From assembly GCA_937625935.1 (NCBI GenBank), contig OW569375.1, forward strand, positions 186,001-250,000: a stretch of 64,000 nt of DNA. Reading direction: 5' to 3'. Below the pieces are notes generated by a model that was given only the letters and a program-made list of their open reading frames with translations, was not told the origin of the DNA and ran no database searches. Below are positions 40,085 to 50,238 of this stretch, one piece after another (the stretch's first letter is position 1; each line of letters begins with the position of its first letter). This DNA is from Tetramitus jugosus. Taxonomy: Eukaryota > Heterolobosea > Eutetramitea > Acrasida > Vahlkampfiidae. A program made the position numbers and the translations under genes.

Positions 40085-40468
40085 CTACCAGCTTTCATCG
40101 TCATCATCGTCCTCATCTTCAATGATACCTCTCTTGACCAATGCAGCTTTCACAAACATTCGCGTCGTCAAGTCAGGATTGACACCCTTTGGTGGTTCAC
40201 TCGACAGTTTCGCATTCGACATGAATGCATAATAATTTTGAAGAAACAGTGCTTCACAGTACTGTTGTCCCATATTTCCATCATTGCCATACTGTGCACT
40301 GCATATGGCAGTTGCAGTCTTTAGTTTGTGACTATCTGGCTCGCGCTTGTATTTTGTTGCTTCGGAGGCAATGTGTCTCTTGACTTGTTCAACCGAATGT
40401 TCATATCTGTTGACTGCGAACGCACAGGATACGGCAGTAACGACGGAAAATGCTAATAGCTTACTCAT
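40085..40468 (-). CDS. Small protein with signal peptide and acidic tail
   Basis: A 127-residue ORF. The N-terminus MSKLLAFSVVTAVSCAFAVN reads as a short signal peptide or membrane anchor. The body is helical (RYEHSVEQVKRHIASEATKY, then AICSAQYGNDGNMGQQYCEA, with two Cys that could pair). It ends in EDEDDDDDESW. No family is recognised. A mitochondrial intermembrane or secretory-pathway location would both fit. The stop lies about 160 bases from that of the convergent hydrolase gene. Confidence 0.65.
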   Translation of the reverse strand: MSKLLAFSVVTAVSCAFAVNRYEHSVEQVKRHIASEATKYKREPDSHKLKTATAICSAQYGNDGNMGQQYCEALFLQNYYAFMSNAKLSSEPPKGVNPDLTTRMFVKAALVKRGIIEDEDDDDDESW

Positions 40469-40846
40469 AGTGTCTATGTGGTGGTGATGATGATTGTTCG
40501 TGGAGGACTGCTGACTGACTCAACCTTTGTTTGGTTTGTTGTTGTTGTTGCTGTTGCTGTGAGTGGTTTCGTGTTTTCGGTCAGGTCTGTGAGCGAGAAA
40601 CACACAATTTTTTGAACTCGTCGGTCGCCGATTGCAGGTTCATGTCCGACCAGGTCCGAAGATTTCACAACATTCCGGGAATCTTTGTATGGGTCGGTCT
40701 CAAAGATTCTCGATGTCTTGTGTCTTCTTGGGTTGATATCATCAGATGCTCACTTCTGTGTGTTTTGAGGTGCTGATCCACAACAATTTTTGAACCTTCA
40801 TCATTTCACACTCCGACTTCTTTTCACAAGAAAAACGCGCCAAAAA
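40469..40846. other. Divergent intergenic region with microsatellite and E2F-like element
   Basis: A gap of 378 bases between the ATGs of the small signal-peptide protein (minus) and WDR6 (plus). A TTG/CTG microsatellite runs from about 40535 to 40560. AAACGCGCCAAAAAATG at 40833-40849 contains GCGCCAA at 40837-40843 and ends in the WDR6 ATG. The core is thus only 3 bases from the start codon, so it would lie at or below the transcription start. No gene is seen. Confidence 0.5.
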
Positions 40847-43800
40847 ATGATGAACGAAGGGTTGGAGATCAACAAGGTTGCATTCGCAGGCGGTGTGCAT
40901 GCAGTTCAATTCACACGAAATAGCCAGTTTATCCTCAGTGGAATAGGTCCCTATTTCTGTGTGTTTCATGTACTGAGTGGTGCATGCTTGCTCAGAGAGC
41001 ACTTGTTCAATGGTGGTTGCATCAAGGGTATTCAAGTGATCACTCAAGGGAATAGTGAACAACAAGATTGCCATGTGATTGTTTTTGGACAACGAAAAAT
41101 TTCATTGATCAGGCTCAAGTGGTTAACCAACGCTACTACTAGCGTGGAATCCATTGCGACTGTCGCTGTAGATCGCATTGTTCAATTACCAGAGATGAAT
41201 GATTGGGTGCTGGATGTGAAATTGTTGTCCAAGCAATGTGATGCCTCTCGCTTGACAATGGCCATTGGATTTGCAAGAAATTTGGTAAAGGTTGTTCAAT
41301 TTGAGTATGATTCTAAGCAAGTGGATGAAGTAGAGTCGTTTGGACAAGGTGAAAAGTTGCAACAAGTTCAGTTACAAGTGTTAAAGACGGTCAATGGATT
41401 CCCAAATTGTTTGCTGTATTCAATGAGCTTGTATGGTGAGCATGTGGATGAGTTGCTTGTTGCTGCAGGAACCATTTTCACACAAATTAGCGTTTGGTCA
41501 TTGGTTCATTGTGAATCCAATGAAAGTGCATTAATCATTTTGAATGGACATGACGGTGTGCTGTTTAGAGTTGAGTGGTCAAAAGATGGAACGGCGTTAT
41601 GTTCTACCTCAGATGATCGTACTATTCGTCATTGGAAGTTCTCTCATTCGTTTGTCGGACCAGATTACAAAATTCCAACATACAAAACTGTGACAATGTT
41701 TGGTCATGGAGCGAGAGTGTGGGACTGTAAGATGATTGACGAGTTTGTTGTTTCTTGCAGTGAAGATAAGACAGTGAGAGTGTGGGACTACACTGGAACA
41801 TGTGTTTATATTTTTAGAGGACATACCGGTAAAAATGTTTGGAGAATAGATGTGGATCCTACTCAATCCATTATTGTAAGTGGAGGTGGAGATTCATCGA
41901 TTAAACTTTGGTCTCTAGATGATGTTCGACAGTCTCTCCAGCAAGGAAATCATAAACAGTATATTTTGCCAGGTATAGATTTAAATTCCAAGTTTGATAG
42001 CACAAGTGAGTTTACTCGATTCTTGAAAATACACAAGCAATGTGTGTCCTCAGTGACGAATAAGGGCTACTTGTACAAGGTAGACACGATTACAGATGAA
42101 GTATCACTTTTAGTGGATATTAACAGTCTGCGCAGGGAGGAAGATCGGAAGCATTTTATCATGTGCTTCAGCTTGTCTCCATGTGCAAACTTTTGTGCAT
42201 TAGGCGATACGAGTGGAAAATGTCTAATTATTAATCTAATTGACAATTCTTTGGTAGAGGAGATATCGGTATTCAATACGCGTGTATTGAATTCATTTTG
42301 GTTGGAGCGTGCTGATGGTTCGACGCTTTTGTTTTTGACTAACCCTCAAGGAAGTTTGAAGCAATACACCATTCTCATAACCAATGGTATTCTATCGATC
42401 CAATCACATCGCGAACTTACAATCAAAAACATTGCAATGTCTATTTGCTTTGTTGAAGCACTAGACGTGTTGATGATTGGCGATAACCGAGGAAACATTC
42501 ATACATTTAGGAACTATATTCACAACTCAGAGTCTATTTTGTCGCCAAATCACACTTTCCGAAATGCCCATGGAAAAGATAAGGTGTCAGACATTAAGTT
42601 TGTAGATTTAGAGCGCATTTACACCGTTGGAAGAGATGGATGTCTATGCGTAAACAAACTAATTCTGAACGAATCCACTGACTTGATTCAAGTCAGTCAA
42701 GTGCGCTTGAATAATACTGTGCCTACCGCAGAGCACTTATACATATCGAAAGATGCTGAAGAAATTATCATCTTTGGATTCTATGGATCTCATTTTACAG
42801 TTTTTGATTTTACGAAAAATTATAGGATTGCTACATTCGATTGTGGAGGAGCAAAAGGCACATATGATGTCACATATGATCGTTATTATAATGTTGAAAG
42901 TCCAAATCAAGTGGATAATAGAAGTTATTTTGCAGCATTCTCAAAGGGGGGTATTCTGCACACGCACATCGAAACAAAGACAATGATTGAAAATCCTCGG
43001 TTTAAGCTACAGACTCTTAATGTGAATTATCATGGAAGAGAAACGAGAGATGTTCTCTTATGGAGATCTGATCTTTCTCAAAAGAATAGAATTATCACAT
43101 GTAGTGAAGATACCACGATTCGCATATTTGATTATAACACACATAATGGAGCTCTATCTAATTCTATCATAATGAACGGTCACGAAAGTGGTGTGAAAGC
43201 ACTTGCAATTATCGAGCATGATGATTACCATATTCTTTTCTCTGGAGGAGGCAAGGAAGAATTATTTATTTGGAAAATATTGGAACACAATTCGAATTTG
43301 AGTTCAGAACTATTGCAAGGATTACAGGTCACAACCACATTCATGGATTATTTCCACCCTGACATCAAAGCTCAGCTGAACAAAATTCATTTTAGAGTTA
43401 TGTCCATGTGCTGCTTTAATATATCGGATACTAAAATCTGTTTGGCAACAGGAGCATCTGATGGTTATCTAAAGATATTTATTTATGACATTGCTAATAA
43501 TATTTTAACTCCTCATTCCTTTGCTACATATCACAAAGGACCTGTTCTGTCCATGCTGTATGCACAGAATGGAGACAAGTTCATCATTATGACAGGCTCA
43601 ACAGATGGTGTTATTGCGATCCATGTTTTGGACAAAGCAACTTTGCTCTCTGATCCTACTCAGATCAGGTTCGCTCCTCTATTTACATTGGAGGCTCACC
43701 AATCGGGGGTGAATTCACTGAGTTCATTTGTTTTGGGTTCTGATTTCACCATTGCCAGCGGAGGAGACGATCAATCACTCTTTGTTGCGCAATTTACGTA

Positions 43801-44101
43801 TGCCAATCGTCAGATGCATAACATGAGAACAAAGCAGCTTCCTATGGTGCATACGGCTGCTGTTAATGGTATCGCAACGAATGGCCAATATGTATTCGAG
43901 ACGAGCATTGATCAAAGATTTAACATCTTCTCCATCGTTGATCATGGTGATTCTTTGGATCTGAAGCTGACTGCCACAGATATGGTTGAAGTGAACGATA
44001 TTTGCGCCATGAGTGCTTTGGGTGTCGAAGATAACAAGAACACGAGCATTGATTTTGCAATCTGTGGTGCTGAACTCCAAATCCTTCAAGTAAAGCTCTA
44101 A
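40847..44101 (+). CDS. WDR6: WD-repeat protein WDR6 (tRNA 2'-O-methylation cofactor)
   Basis: A 1,084-residue protein of WD40 repeats throughout, long enough for two or three propellers. The N-terminal repeats include HDGVLFRVEWSKDGTALCST, SDDRTIRHWKF, CSEDKTVRVWDYTG and GGGDSSIKLWSL. The late repeats LEAHQSGVNSLSSFVLGSDF, ASGGDDQSLFVAQF and VHTAAVNGIATNGQYVFETS with IDQRFNIFSI match the WDR6/Trm734 C-terminus. WDR6 pairs with the methyltransferase FTSJ1 (Trm7) to methylate position 34 of tRNAs. ATG 40847 and the adjacent ATG 40850 are both possible. The 3' end is only 26 bases from the stop of the convergent Csm1-like gene, so the two mRNAs must overlap. Confidence 0.88.
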   Translation: MMNEGLEINKVAFAGGVHAVQFTRNSQFILSGIGPYFCVFHVLSGACLLREHLFNGGCIKGIQVITQGNSEQQDCHVIVFGQRKISLIRLKWLTNATTSVESIATVAVDRIVQLPEMNDWVLDVKLLSKQCDASRLTMAIGFARNLVKVVQFEYDSKQVDEVESFGQGEKLQQVQLQVLKTVNGFPNCLLYSMSLYGEHVDELLVAAGTIFTQISVWSLVHCESNESALIILNGHDGVLFRVEWSKDGTALCSTSDDRTIRHWKFSHSFVGPDYKIPTYKTVTMFGHGARVWDCKMIDEFVVSCSEDKTVRVWDYTGTCVYIFRGHTGKNVWRIDVDPTQSIIVSGGGDSSIKLWSLDDVRQSLQQGNHKQYILPGIDLNSKFDSTSEFTRFLKIHKQCVSSVTNKGYLYKVDTITDEVSLLVDINSLRREEDRKHFIMCFSLSPCANFCALGDTSGKCLIINLIDNSLVEEISVFNTRVLNSFWLERADGSTLLFLTNPQGSLKQYTILITNGILSIQSHRELTIKNIAMSICFVEALDVLMIGDNRGNIHTFRNYIHNSESILSPNHTFRNAHGKDKVSDIKFVDLERIYTVGRDGCLCVNKLILNESTDLIQVSQVRLNNTVPTAEHLYISKDAEEIIIFGFYGSHFTVFDFTKNYRIATFDCGGAKGTYDVTYDRYYNVESPNQVDNRSYFAAFSKGGILHTHIETKTMIENPRFKLQTLNVNYHGRETRDVLLWRSDLSQKNRIITCSEDTTIRIFDYNTHNGALSNSIIMNGHESGVKALAIIEHDDYHILFSGGGKEELFIWKILEHNSNLSSELLQGLQVTTTFMDYFHPDIKAQLNKIHFRVMSMCCFNISDTKICLATGASDGYLKIFIYDIANNILTPHSFATYHKGPVLSMLYAQNGDKFIIMTGSTDGVIAIHVLDKATLLSDPTQIRFAPLFTLEAHQSGVNSLSSFVLGSDFTIASGGDDQSLFVAQFTYANRQMHNMRTKQLPMVHTAAVNGIATNGQYVFETSIDQRFNIFSIVDHGDSLDLKLTATDMVEVNDICAMSALGVEDNKNTSIDFAICGAELQILQVKL

Positions 44102-44127
44102 CGTATGACAATAAATAAAATGGTTTA

Positions 44128-45075
44128 TTATACAGTAAAATCGATGCCAATGTCATCAGCCCACACGACATTCACAAGCCTAGCAGCAAACAATGGAAAC
44201 AGTTCACCATTGATTCTCATTTTCCGAGCAAATCTCTTATCTGACAGTTGATCCCAGCACGAATGCTTGCTTTTGGAAGCTTTGCCCTCCATCTCTACCC
44301 TCGTAAACGACAAGGGTTGATAGTCTGCATGGCCTTCACTCGTTGATTCTAGTCTAAAGAGGAGCACGTGAGTCCTCGATTTACAAGTACACTCATACAT
44401 TAACGTGTTTCTTTCCGAGGGAATCGACGTTGCAGTGATTCCGGACAGAGACTCCAACAGAGACAGCAAATCAGATGTTTCCTCAATCTGAACTCTCTTA
44501 TTGTCCAACTCAACTTGCAACTGTTTCTTCTTGTCATTCAACATTTTAGCCTCCAGCTGTATTCTCTGCAGTGAACTATTCTCTCTCTTCTCTGTCAACT
44601 GGACTCGATCCGAGTCACACTTGTCCGATTCCATGTTGGCCAATTTTTGCTTCAATTGCATCACTGTATCATTGTCCTTTTCTGTTGCATCGTGCAACGA
44701 TTTTTGTGCCCGTTCCAACTTTTCAGTCAACTCCTTCACTTGTTCCATGAGTTTCTGGTTCTGTGAGAGTACTTTGCTAAATGACTGTTGAGCATTCTGC
44801 TCTTCATTCTTAATGGCTTGGTCCAGTGAATCGAGCTTTGATCTCAACTTGTTGTTCTCTTCCTGGAGCATCTTGTTTTGTTGTTGATGGAGGAGAAGCT
44901 CCTCTTCGCTCAACAATGCAGTGTTGTGATCCATTCTTGGCTTTTTGGTCATTGGTGCTTGTTCCTCTGAAGGTATGGCTTGAGAGTGGCCAGCATCGTC
45001 GTTGTGGATCAGTGTTTCATTGTTGGAAGAGGAAGCTTCATCTTCCTCTTGTCTTTCTCGCTTGTTGTTCGTCAT
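44128..45075 (-). CDS. Coiled-coil protein resembling monopolin subunit Csm1/Pcs1
   Basis: A 315-residue protein from ATG 45075. After a basic and acidic N-terminus with KKPRMDHN (possible nuclear signal), residues about 60-220 are a long coiled coil. The C-terminal ~100 residues form a small globular domain: LLSLLESLSGITATSI, MYECTCKSRTHVLLFRLEST, DYQPLSF and FPLFAARLVNVVW. Long coiled coil plus this ending (short helix with a LTG-like motif, an antiparallel sheet, Y-x-P-L, a terminal helix) is the plan of Csm1/Pcs1, a V-shaped kinetochore dimer. Other RWD-fold kinetochore proteins remain possible. The kinesin-14 gene is divergent from it. Assignment is by pattern only. Confidence 0.65.
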   Translation of the reverse strand: MTNNKRERQEEDEASSSNNETLIHNDDAGHSQAIPSEEQAPMTKKPRMDHNTALLSEEELLLHQQQNKMLQEENNKLRSKLDSLDQAIKNEEQNAQQSFSKVLSQNQKLMEQVKELTEKLERAQKSLHDATEKDNDTVMQLKQKLANMESDKCDSDRVQLTEKRENSSLQRIQLEAKMLNDKKKQLQVELDNKRVQIEETSDLLSLLESLSGITATSIPSERNTLMYECTCKSRTHVLLFRLESTSEGHADYQPLSFTRVEMEGKASKSKHSCWDQLSDKRFARKMRINGELFPLFAARLVNVVWADDIGIDFTV

Positions 45076-45670
45076 TTTGCTTTTTGGTGGATATCTGGAA
45101 ACGGAATAAATGATTTGGCGCTCAAAAAATGGCGCCAAGTGTTCTTACTCCGCTGATCTCTTGAAGTTTCTTTTGGAACCATAAGGGAAGAGGACCTGGC
45201 CGTTCTTACTCTGCGAAAAGTGGTTGATGGAGTTACTGGACCAGAGCAACATTGAGAGAACATCCAGCAATTCAAGGCTGCTGCCAGCTTTCATCTTCCA
45301 ACCAGGTTTAGTCCTCTGGCGTTGCTCTGGTCTGGTTGAGCGGGTGTGAGCTTTTTCTTCTGCCTTTTTTCAGTGGTTTTCTATCTAGTGTAACCTTTTT
45401 TCAATTTCTTGTATTGGAGGAGAATGCTTCGGATAGATCCTCTCTGACGACCAAACATGATGGCAGGATAATACTCCCAACATGTAATTCAAATTCCCGA
45501 TAACGTTCATATTTCGCTCCATTTACAATTTCTACGAACCTCTCACCGTTACCCTGACTCGAGCTTTTTCGCAAATCTCTGCCGAACACACAGAATAGAG
45601 TATTGCGTGCCAAAAATCAATTTAGCGCACTCTGTACTTAATTAACTGAGCTATTATCTTGTCTTATTGA
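45076..45670. promoter_or_regulatory. Divergent promoter of Csm1-like and kinesin-14 genes, two E2F-like boxes
   Basis: A gap of 595 bases between two divergent ATGs. TTTGGCGCTCAAAAAATGG and GGCGCCAAG place TTGGCGC at 45115-45121 and GCGCCAA at 45132-45138, 17 bases apart and 40-63 bases upstream of the Csm1-like ATG. A third, weaker box (TTTAGCGC) is at about 45623-45630, near the kinesin start. The ORFs inside the gap have no ATG start and unconvincing composition. Joint cell-cycle control is an inference from motif identity and the roles of the two genes. Confidence 0.5.
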
Positions 45671-47870
45671 ATGTTTTCATCTCATCAAACAAGTGCTCTG
45701 AGTTCCTTGTCGTTTATTTACGACGATACATCTAGTCCCACATCAATGACCAAGAACAGTAATCATTTGCAGGTTCAAAAGGAAAATATAGCTCCATTGG
45801 TTCCCTTGTCTTCAAGCAATAGCTCCCCTGTTCATACTCCCATGAGCAAGGGAAGTCGAGACATGTGGAGCTTTAGTTCGAATAGTGAGAAGAGAAACAA
45901 CTCTCAATTAGGGAATCAAAAGCCTCAATTAGTGAGACAATTATCCGATACCCTTCCGAATGTGATAGATGTCTATACTATGCCTTCTGCTACCAAGAAA
46001 AGGTACAGTGCAGAACCAGCTCTGGAACCTCATTCACCAGAGTTAAGTCCTATGAAACCAGAATTTGATCCCGATTCAGAGAAACCAATAGATGTTACAA
46101 TGCTTACCAACTTGATTACTAGTAGTAATTCTCAATCTGTTAATGTAAGTACTCTACTTACCAAGTGTTACAATGTTCGGGGAGTTTCGAATTAACCAAT
46201 TTTTTTGCAGGGATTATCTCTACCCATTCTCGGAAAAGTCATTCAATTGAGTGAGTCGTTAAATCGATCTCACCATCAAATGCAAGAATGTTATCAAGCT
46301 CTAAAGGCCTCGATTAATCGACAAAATGAGATCAAAACTTATTATCAAACCTTGGTCAAGCATATGACCTCACAAAAAGAGTCAGAAGAAGCCGAATTAA
46401 GAGAACGGATACGTCAACTGGAAGAGGAAAAGTATGTCAAATTGAATTAGTAAGAATTGTTATTGCTCTCATGTCACTCACATCCTTATCAGTCATCTTC
46501 TATCAGGAGGAAGTAGGCCTCCGAGAGTAAGGTTTCAATCAATAGGTAAGCGGCTGGATCAAAATATGATTCAACTGTCTCAGCATGCCACATCTGAGTG
46601 TCAAAAGATGAAGAAATCTCTATTCTATATGAGAAAGGAAGTAGAGAGTTTCTCGCAGCAGATCACGAACGAGTTTGACGTTGACCAAATTGTTAAAGTG
46701 ATGCAAAGGTTCATTCATAGGTCGGTAAAGAGAGATAATGAACGAGTTCAGAGGAGAATGGTGGATCAATTAGATTTTGTGAAAGGGAAGTACAAAGAAG
46801 AGTTAGCTCTCCGAAAACAGTTGCAGAATGAATTGATGGAGGAGAGGGGCAACATTCGAGTGTTCTGTCGAGTTCGACCATTTCTAAAAAGTGAGAAGAA
46901 GGAAAGTGCGTTACAAATCCCCTCTGATGATAGTGTTTCAGTCCTTCACAAAGCAGGAAAGGTTCGCCAATTTGATATGGACACTGTGTATTCAATGGAA
47001 GCTACACAGGACCAAGTGTTCCAAGATGTAAAACCACTATTGTCATCCGTTTTTGATGGATACAATGTATGTATATTAGCTTATGGTCAAACGGGCAGTG
47101 GCAAGACCTATACAATGGAGGGTGTCTCAGACTCTCCAGGAGTGATTCCACGAGCGCTTTCCGAACTCTTTTCAATAGCTAGGCAAAAACAAGATGTATT
47201 CTCCATCAAATTCACCTTGAGCATGATCGAAATTTACAACAACGACATCAGAGATCTCCTAATCTCCCCTAGATCCTCAACCAAAAAGATTGAGTATGCT
47301 GATGTGGGTGAGGGAGGACTGGAGGTTAAGAATGTTCTGCGCGTTGAAGTAAACGAGATAAGTGAGGTTCAGAAGTACATAAGACTTGGTTCCTCACATC
47401 GGGCTGAGGGAGCCACTCTTATGAATAGCAATAGTAGCCGATCTCATAGTATTGTAACTATTGACGTGGAGTGTAATCAAACCGAAAAAGGCAAGCAAAA
47501 GCTTGGATTTATCGTGCGTCCGACAAAAGCAAAGCTCAGGCTTGTGGATTTGGCAGGCAGTGAATGTGTGGGCATGAGTGGTGTAACAGGAGAGGCACAG
47601 ATGGAAGCATCCCACGTGAATAGGAGTTTGTCTGCTCTAAGTGATGTGATGAAAGCGCTATCTACTCCCAATCGAACCCATATCCCCTATAGAAACTCTC
47701 GCTTAACTCACTTCCTGCAAGATTCTTTGGGTGGGGATGCCAAGATGATTATCTTTGTCAATGTTAGCCCTACCTTGAAGTGCATAACAGAAACAACTCA
47801 TTCGCTTTCCTTTGGCAGTAGAGTCCGTCATATAACGAGAGGAAAAGCACAAAAACATCTAAAACTGTGA
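45671..47870 (+). CDS. Kinesin-14, C-terminal motor
   Basis: Three exons, 45671..46144, 46211..46431 and 46517..47870, joined in phases 0 and 2 (474 + 221 + 1354 = 2049 bases) to give 682 residues. Introns are GTAAGT..TGCAG and GTATGT..GTAG. The N-terminal ~150 residues are Ser/Pro-rich. The coiled-coil stalk (about 165-335) precedes the motor. The motor starts at ERGNIRVFCRVRPF (about 344), has the P-loop GQTGSGKT at 422-429, switch I NSNSSRSHS and switch II LVDLAGSE, and ends near RVRHITRG. A motor after the stalk, with the ERGNIRVF neck, defines the minus-end-directed kinesin-14 family, which focuses spindle poles and crosslinks microtubules. Confidence 0.93.
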
Positions 47871-47945
47871 CCGCGAAATCGACGTGCTAATTATTTATAA
47901 TAAACATTTTGCGACTAATTTTCCTTATGGAACTAAGTCATTTCA

Positions 47946-49874
47946 TCATAAAGGTGTACCAGCGGTGAAACCACCTGTTGCCTCTTGCAATCGCTTGGAC
48001 TTTTGGTTAAAATATTGTGCACTTGTGAATACTCCTCTTCGCTTTAGACGTAACATCACAGCTGCAAAAGCGGTGATACTGGCTGCGCAAATCACGCTAC
48101 TCACTATAAAGAATGAAATTGGACTATGTTCAAAATGATTCAACAGATTCATACCGAACAGACCAGCCAGCAGCGTACCCAGCGTAATTGCAAATCCTGC
48201 AATCGTCATCTTTAGATCATACTCAATCATTCGATTTCTGACAGCATCCAAACAAATTTCTAAAAAGTCTTGCGTACTGTTAATGTCGCTTTTCAGTTCA
48301 TCAATTCGATTCAAAATATCTTCGAGTTGCGTCACATAAGTCTCGAGCAACATTTCAATTTCCTCATGTTTATCAATAGGTCGAGGCCTATTCAACACAC
48401 GTGTCTCGGTCAAATACATGGAGGCCATATCCTCATCACTCTCTAGCAATCCATCAATCGCTTCGTACATTTCTCTCACAAATGTCGTAAATTTGTTCAT
48501 GTAGCGCTTGTGTTGCAGAATTTCAAACAACAAGTCCTCACTGCTCACCAAATCTGGATCGTGCAACGTCCTGCGTACCTGAGCCTGAAACGATTCGTAC
48601 TCTGCTTCTACTTCTCTACAAGTCTTGTGTAATATACATTCCAGCATTTGAAATTCAAACGGAAGTGCATGTGAGTGCTCATAGTATCCATACTGTTGCG
48701 TGTGGTAGTGTTCTCGTTCTGATGTCGAATTTTCCTCCGTATTACTACTACTACTACTAGCGCTATTATTGCTGCTATTGGCACTAGCACTATTACTACT
48801 ACCACTGTTTGCACTGAAATCAGTTGATCTCGCTGTTGTGGAACCAACTCTCACATTTCTGGTTGGTGAAGTTGCAGTCGCACTGGAATTGGCATTTTCT
48901 GAATGAACACCAGATGATGATTCTTGGTTCATAATCTTGGATGCTGTTCGATGATACTTGATCTCTTGTTGAATAAAGGGAATAATACTCGGATCAAACG
49001 AATCATTCTTTATCAAGTACATTGCATTCTCCGTAATAATCGCACTCAGATTCTTAATATCAAGCACAATACATCGTTTTCTCGCCAAAATTGTTGGATA
49101 ATTCATGTTGCTGACAACTGTCCGAATATCTCTGCCCTGCAAACCAAACAAACTGTACAAGTCACTTCGCGGCACATCAACCACTCGTACTTTGCCATCC
49201 ATTTCGAATTTGATCATTTTCCACGAGTGATACAATCCCATGGAAGGTGCTACTGTGTTGCTCTGATGAGTTACAATGTCCTTTGTCGTTCGATTGAGCA
49301 TCATTTTGGATCGTATTCCACTAGCACCTGTACTAGCACTTGTCATACCACTCACATTGTTAATATTGTTGTTGTTGTTGAGTCCAGTGTATGATTGATA
49401 AAAAAAATTTTTGAGTTTGGATGGTGATTTCAATGATGGTGTGATTGGTGGTGTCTGTGGTATTGCATTGGCAGTGGTAGTGGATGAGGTTGGGATTGGT
49501 GTTGTGGTCAGTATGGGTGTAGCTGATGATGATGATGATGATGATTGTGGAGGTAAATGCAAGTGATGATGATGATGAAGGAGAGGAGGAGGTGGAACTT
49601 CATCGACATCGACATCTACGCCAAAGTGATGGGGATGAAGTGCAGAAGGAGCATGATCTGTTGTTGTGCTCGTAGGACCAGTAGTAGTAGTAGTAGTAGT
49701 ATCGTGAATATTGACACCTCCTGTTGTGGAAGAACCAGTGTGACGCGAATAACGTGAATGAGAGATGATGTGAGAATGAAATGATTGTTGTCGTTGAGAA
49801 GTTTTTGTAAGCTTTAGCTTTGGATTCATCACATGGTGAGGATGTTGTTTGAAGAGATTTCGGAGCATCATCAT
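47946..49874 (-). CDS. MRS2: MRS2-type mitochondrial magnesium channel
   Basis: A 642-residue protein from the first of three adjacent ATGs (49874). The N-terminus (MMMLRNLFKQHPHH and onward) is basic and Ser-rich, as in a mitochondrial presequence, followed by a long low-complexity segment. The core has RDIRTVVSNMNYPTILARKR, AIITENAMYLI and LPFEFQMLECIL, then a helical stalk (LTETRVLNRPRPIDKHEEIE). Two membrane segments follow, with the pore motif GMN at about 574-576 (AGLFGMNLLNHF) and FFIVSSVICAASITAFAAVM. MRS2/CorA pentamers import magnesium into the matrix. Poly-Ser and Asn insertions (about 355-400) are lineage-specific. TTCCCGCGCGAA at 49942 lies upstream. Confidence 0.93.
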   Translation of the reverse strand: MMMLRNLFKQHPHHVMNPKLKLTKTSQRQQSFHSHIISHSRYSRHTGSSTTGGVNIHDTTTTTTTGPTSTTTDHAPSALHPHHFGVDVDVDEVPPPPLLHHHHHLHLPPQSSSSSSSATPILTTTPIPTSSTTTANAIPQTPPITPSLKSPSKLKNFFYQSYTGLNNNNNINNVSGMTSASTGASGIRSKMMLNRTTKDIVTHQSNTVAPSMGLYHSWKMIKFEMDGKVRVVDVPRSDLYSLFGLQGRDIRTVVSNMNYPTILARKRCIVLDIKNLSAIITENAMYLIKNDSFDPSIIPFIQQEIKYHRTASKIMNQESSSGVHSENANSSATATSPTRNVRVGSTTARSTDFSANSGSSNSASANSSNNSASSSSSNTEENSTSEREHYHTQQYGYYEHSHALPFEFQMLECILHKTCREVEAEYESFQAQVRRTLHDPDLVSSEDLLFEILQHKRYMNKFTTFVREMYEAIDGLLESDEDMASMYLTETRVLNRPRPIDKHEEIEMLLETYVTQLEDILNRIDELKSDINSTQDFLEICLDAVRNRMIEYDLKMTIAGFAITLGTLLAGLFGMNLLNHFEHSPISFFIVSSVICAASITAFAAVMLRLKRRGVFTSAQYFNQKSKRLQEATGGFTAGTPL

Positions 49875-50238
49875 TGAAGGGTTGTGTTTGAGTTTATTGC
49901 TGAGAGTGAAAGGGCTTTCAGAATTCAAGATATTCTTTTTCTTCCCGCGCGAATAGAGCGGCAAAACTCTTCAGTCCGACAAAAAAGAAGGTCTATTGAT
50001 AGGACTCTATCCGGAAATTGATAGTCTTGTCGCGTTGGTTGAACTTGAAAAACCTTTTTGATTCTGTTCGAATCAAATAGCTATTGATTTTATCGACGAC
50101 CACGCCACTTGCACGAGTCAAAGACAATATTGCTCCTCTGACGCACATCAAACTCTATCTATTATTCTCTCTTACTCCCCCTCGCATACACGAACAATCT
50201 TCTCTCACACTACTACTGCTTAGCTTATTAGCAACAAC
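49875..50238. other. Divergent promoter of MRS2 and RNF10 genes
   Basis: A gap of 364 bases. TTCCCGCGCGAA at 49942-49953, about 70 bases upstream of the MRS2 ATG, is another E2F-consensus-like box (TTTCCCGC type). The half nearer RNF10 is a pyrimidine-rich leader (TCTATTATTCTCTCTTACTC). The MRS2 frame remains open upstream to 49964 without an ATG. No gene is seen. Confidence 0.4.

Noticed and set aside
45401-45613. Minus-strand ORF of 70 codons in the Csm1-like/kinesin promoter region
   Set aside because: No ATG at its start, no family resemblance and no splice link to the downstream gene.
49520-49710. Trinucleotide runs (GAT)n and (GTA)n as independent repeat elements
   Set aside because: They encode Ser and Thr runs in the low-complexity part of MRS2 and need no separate explanation.
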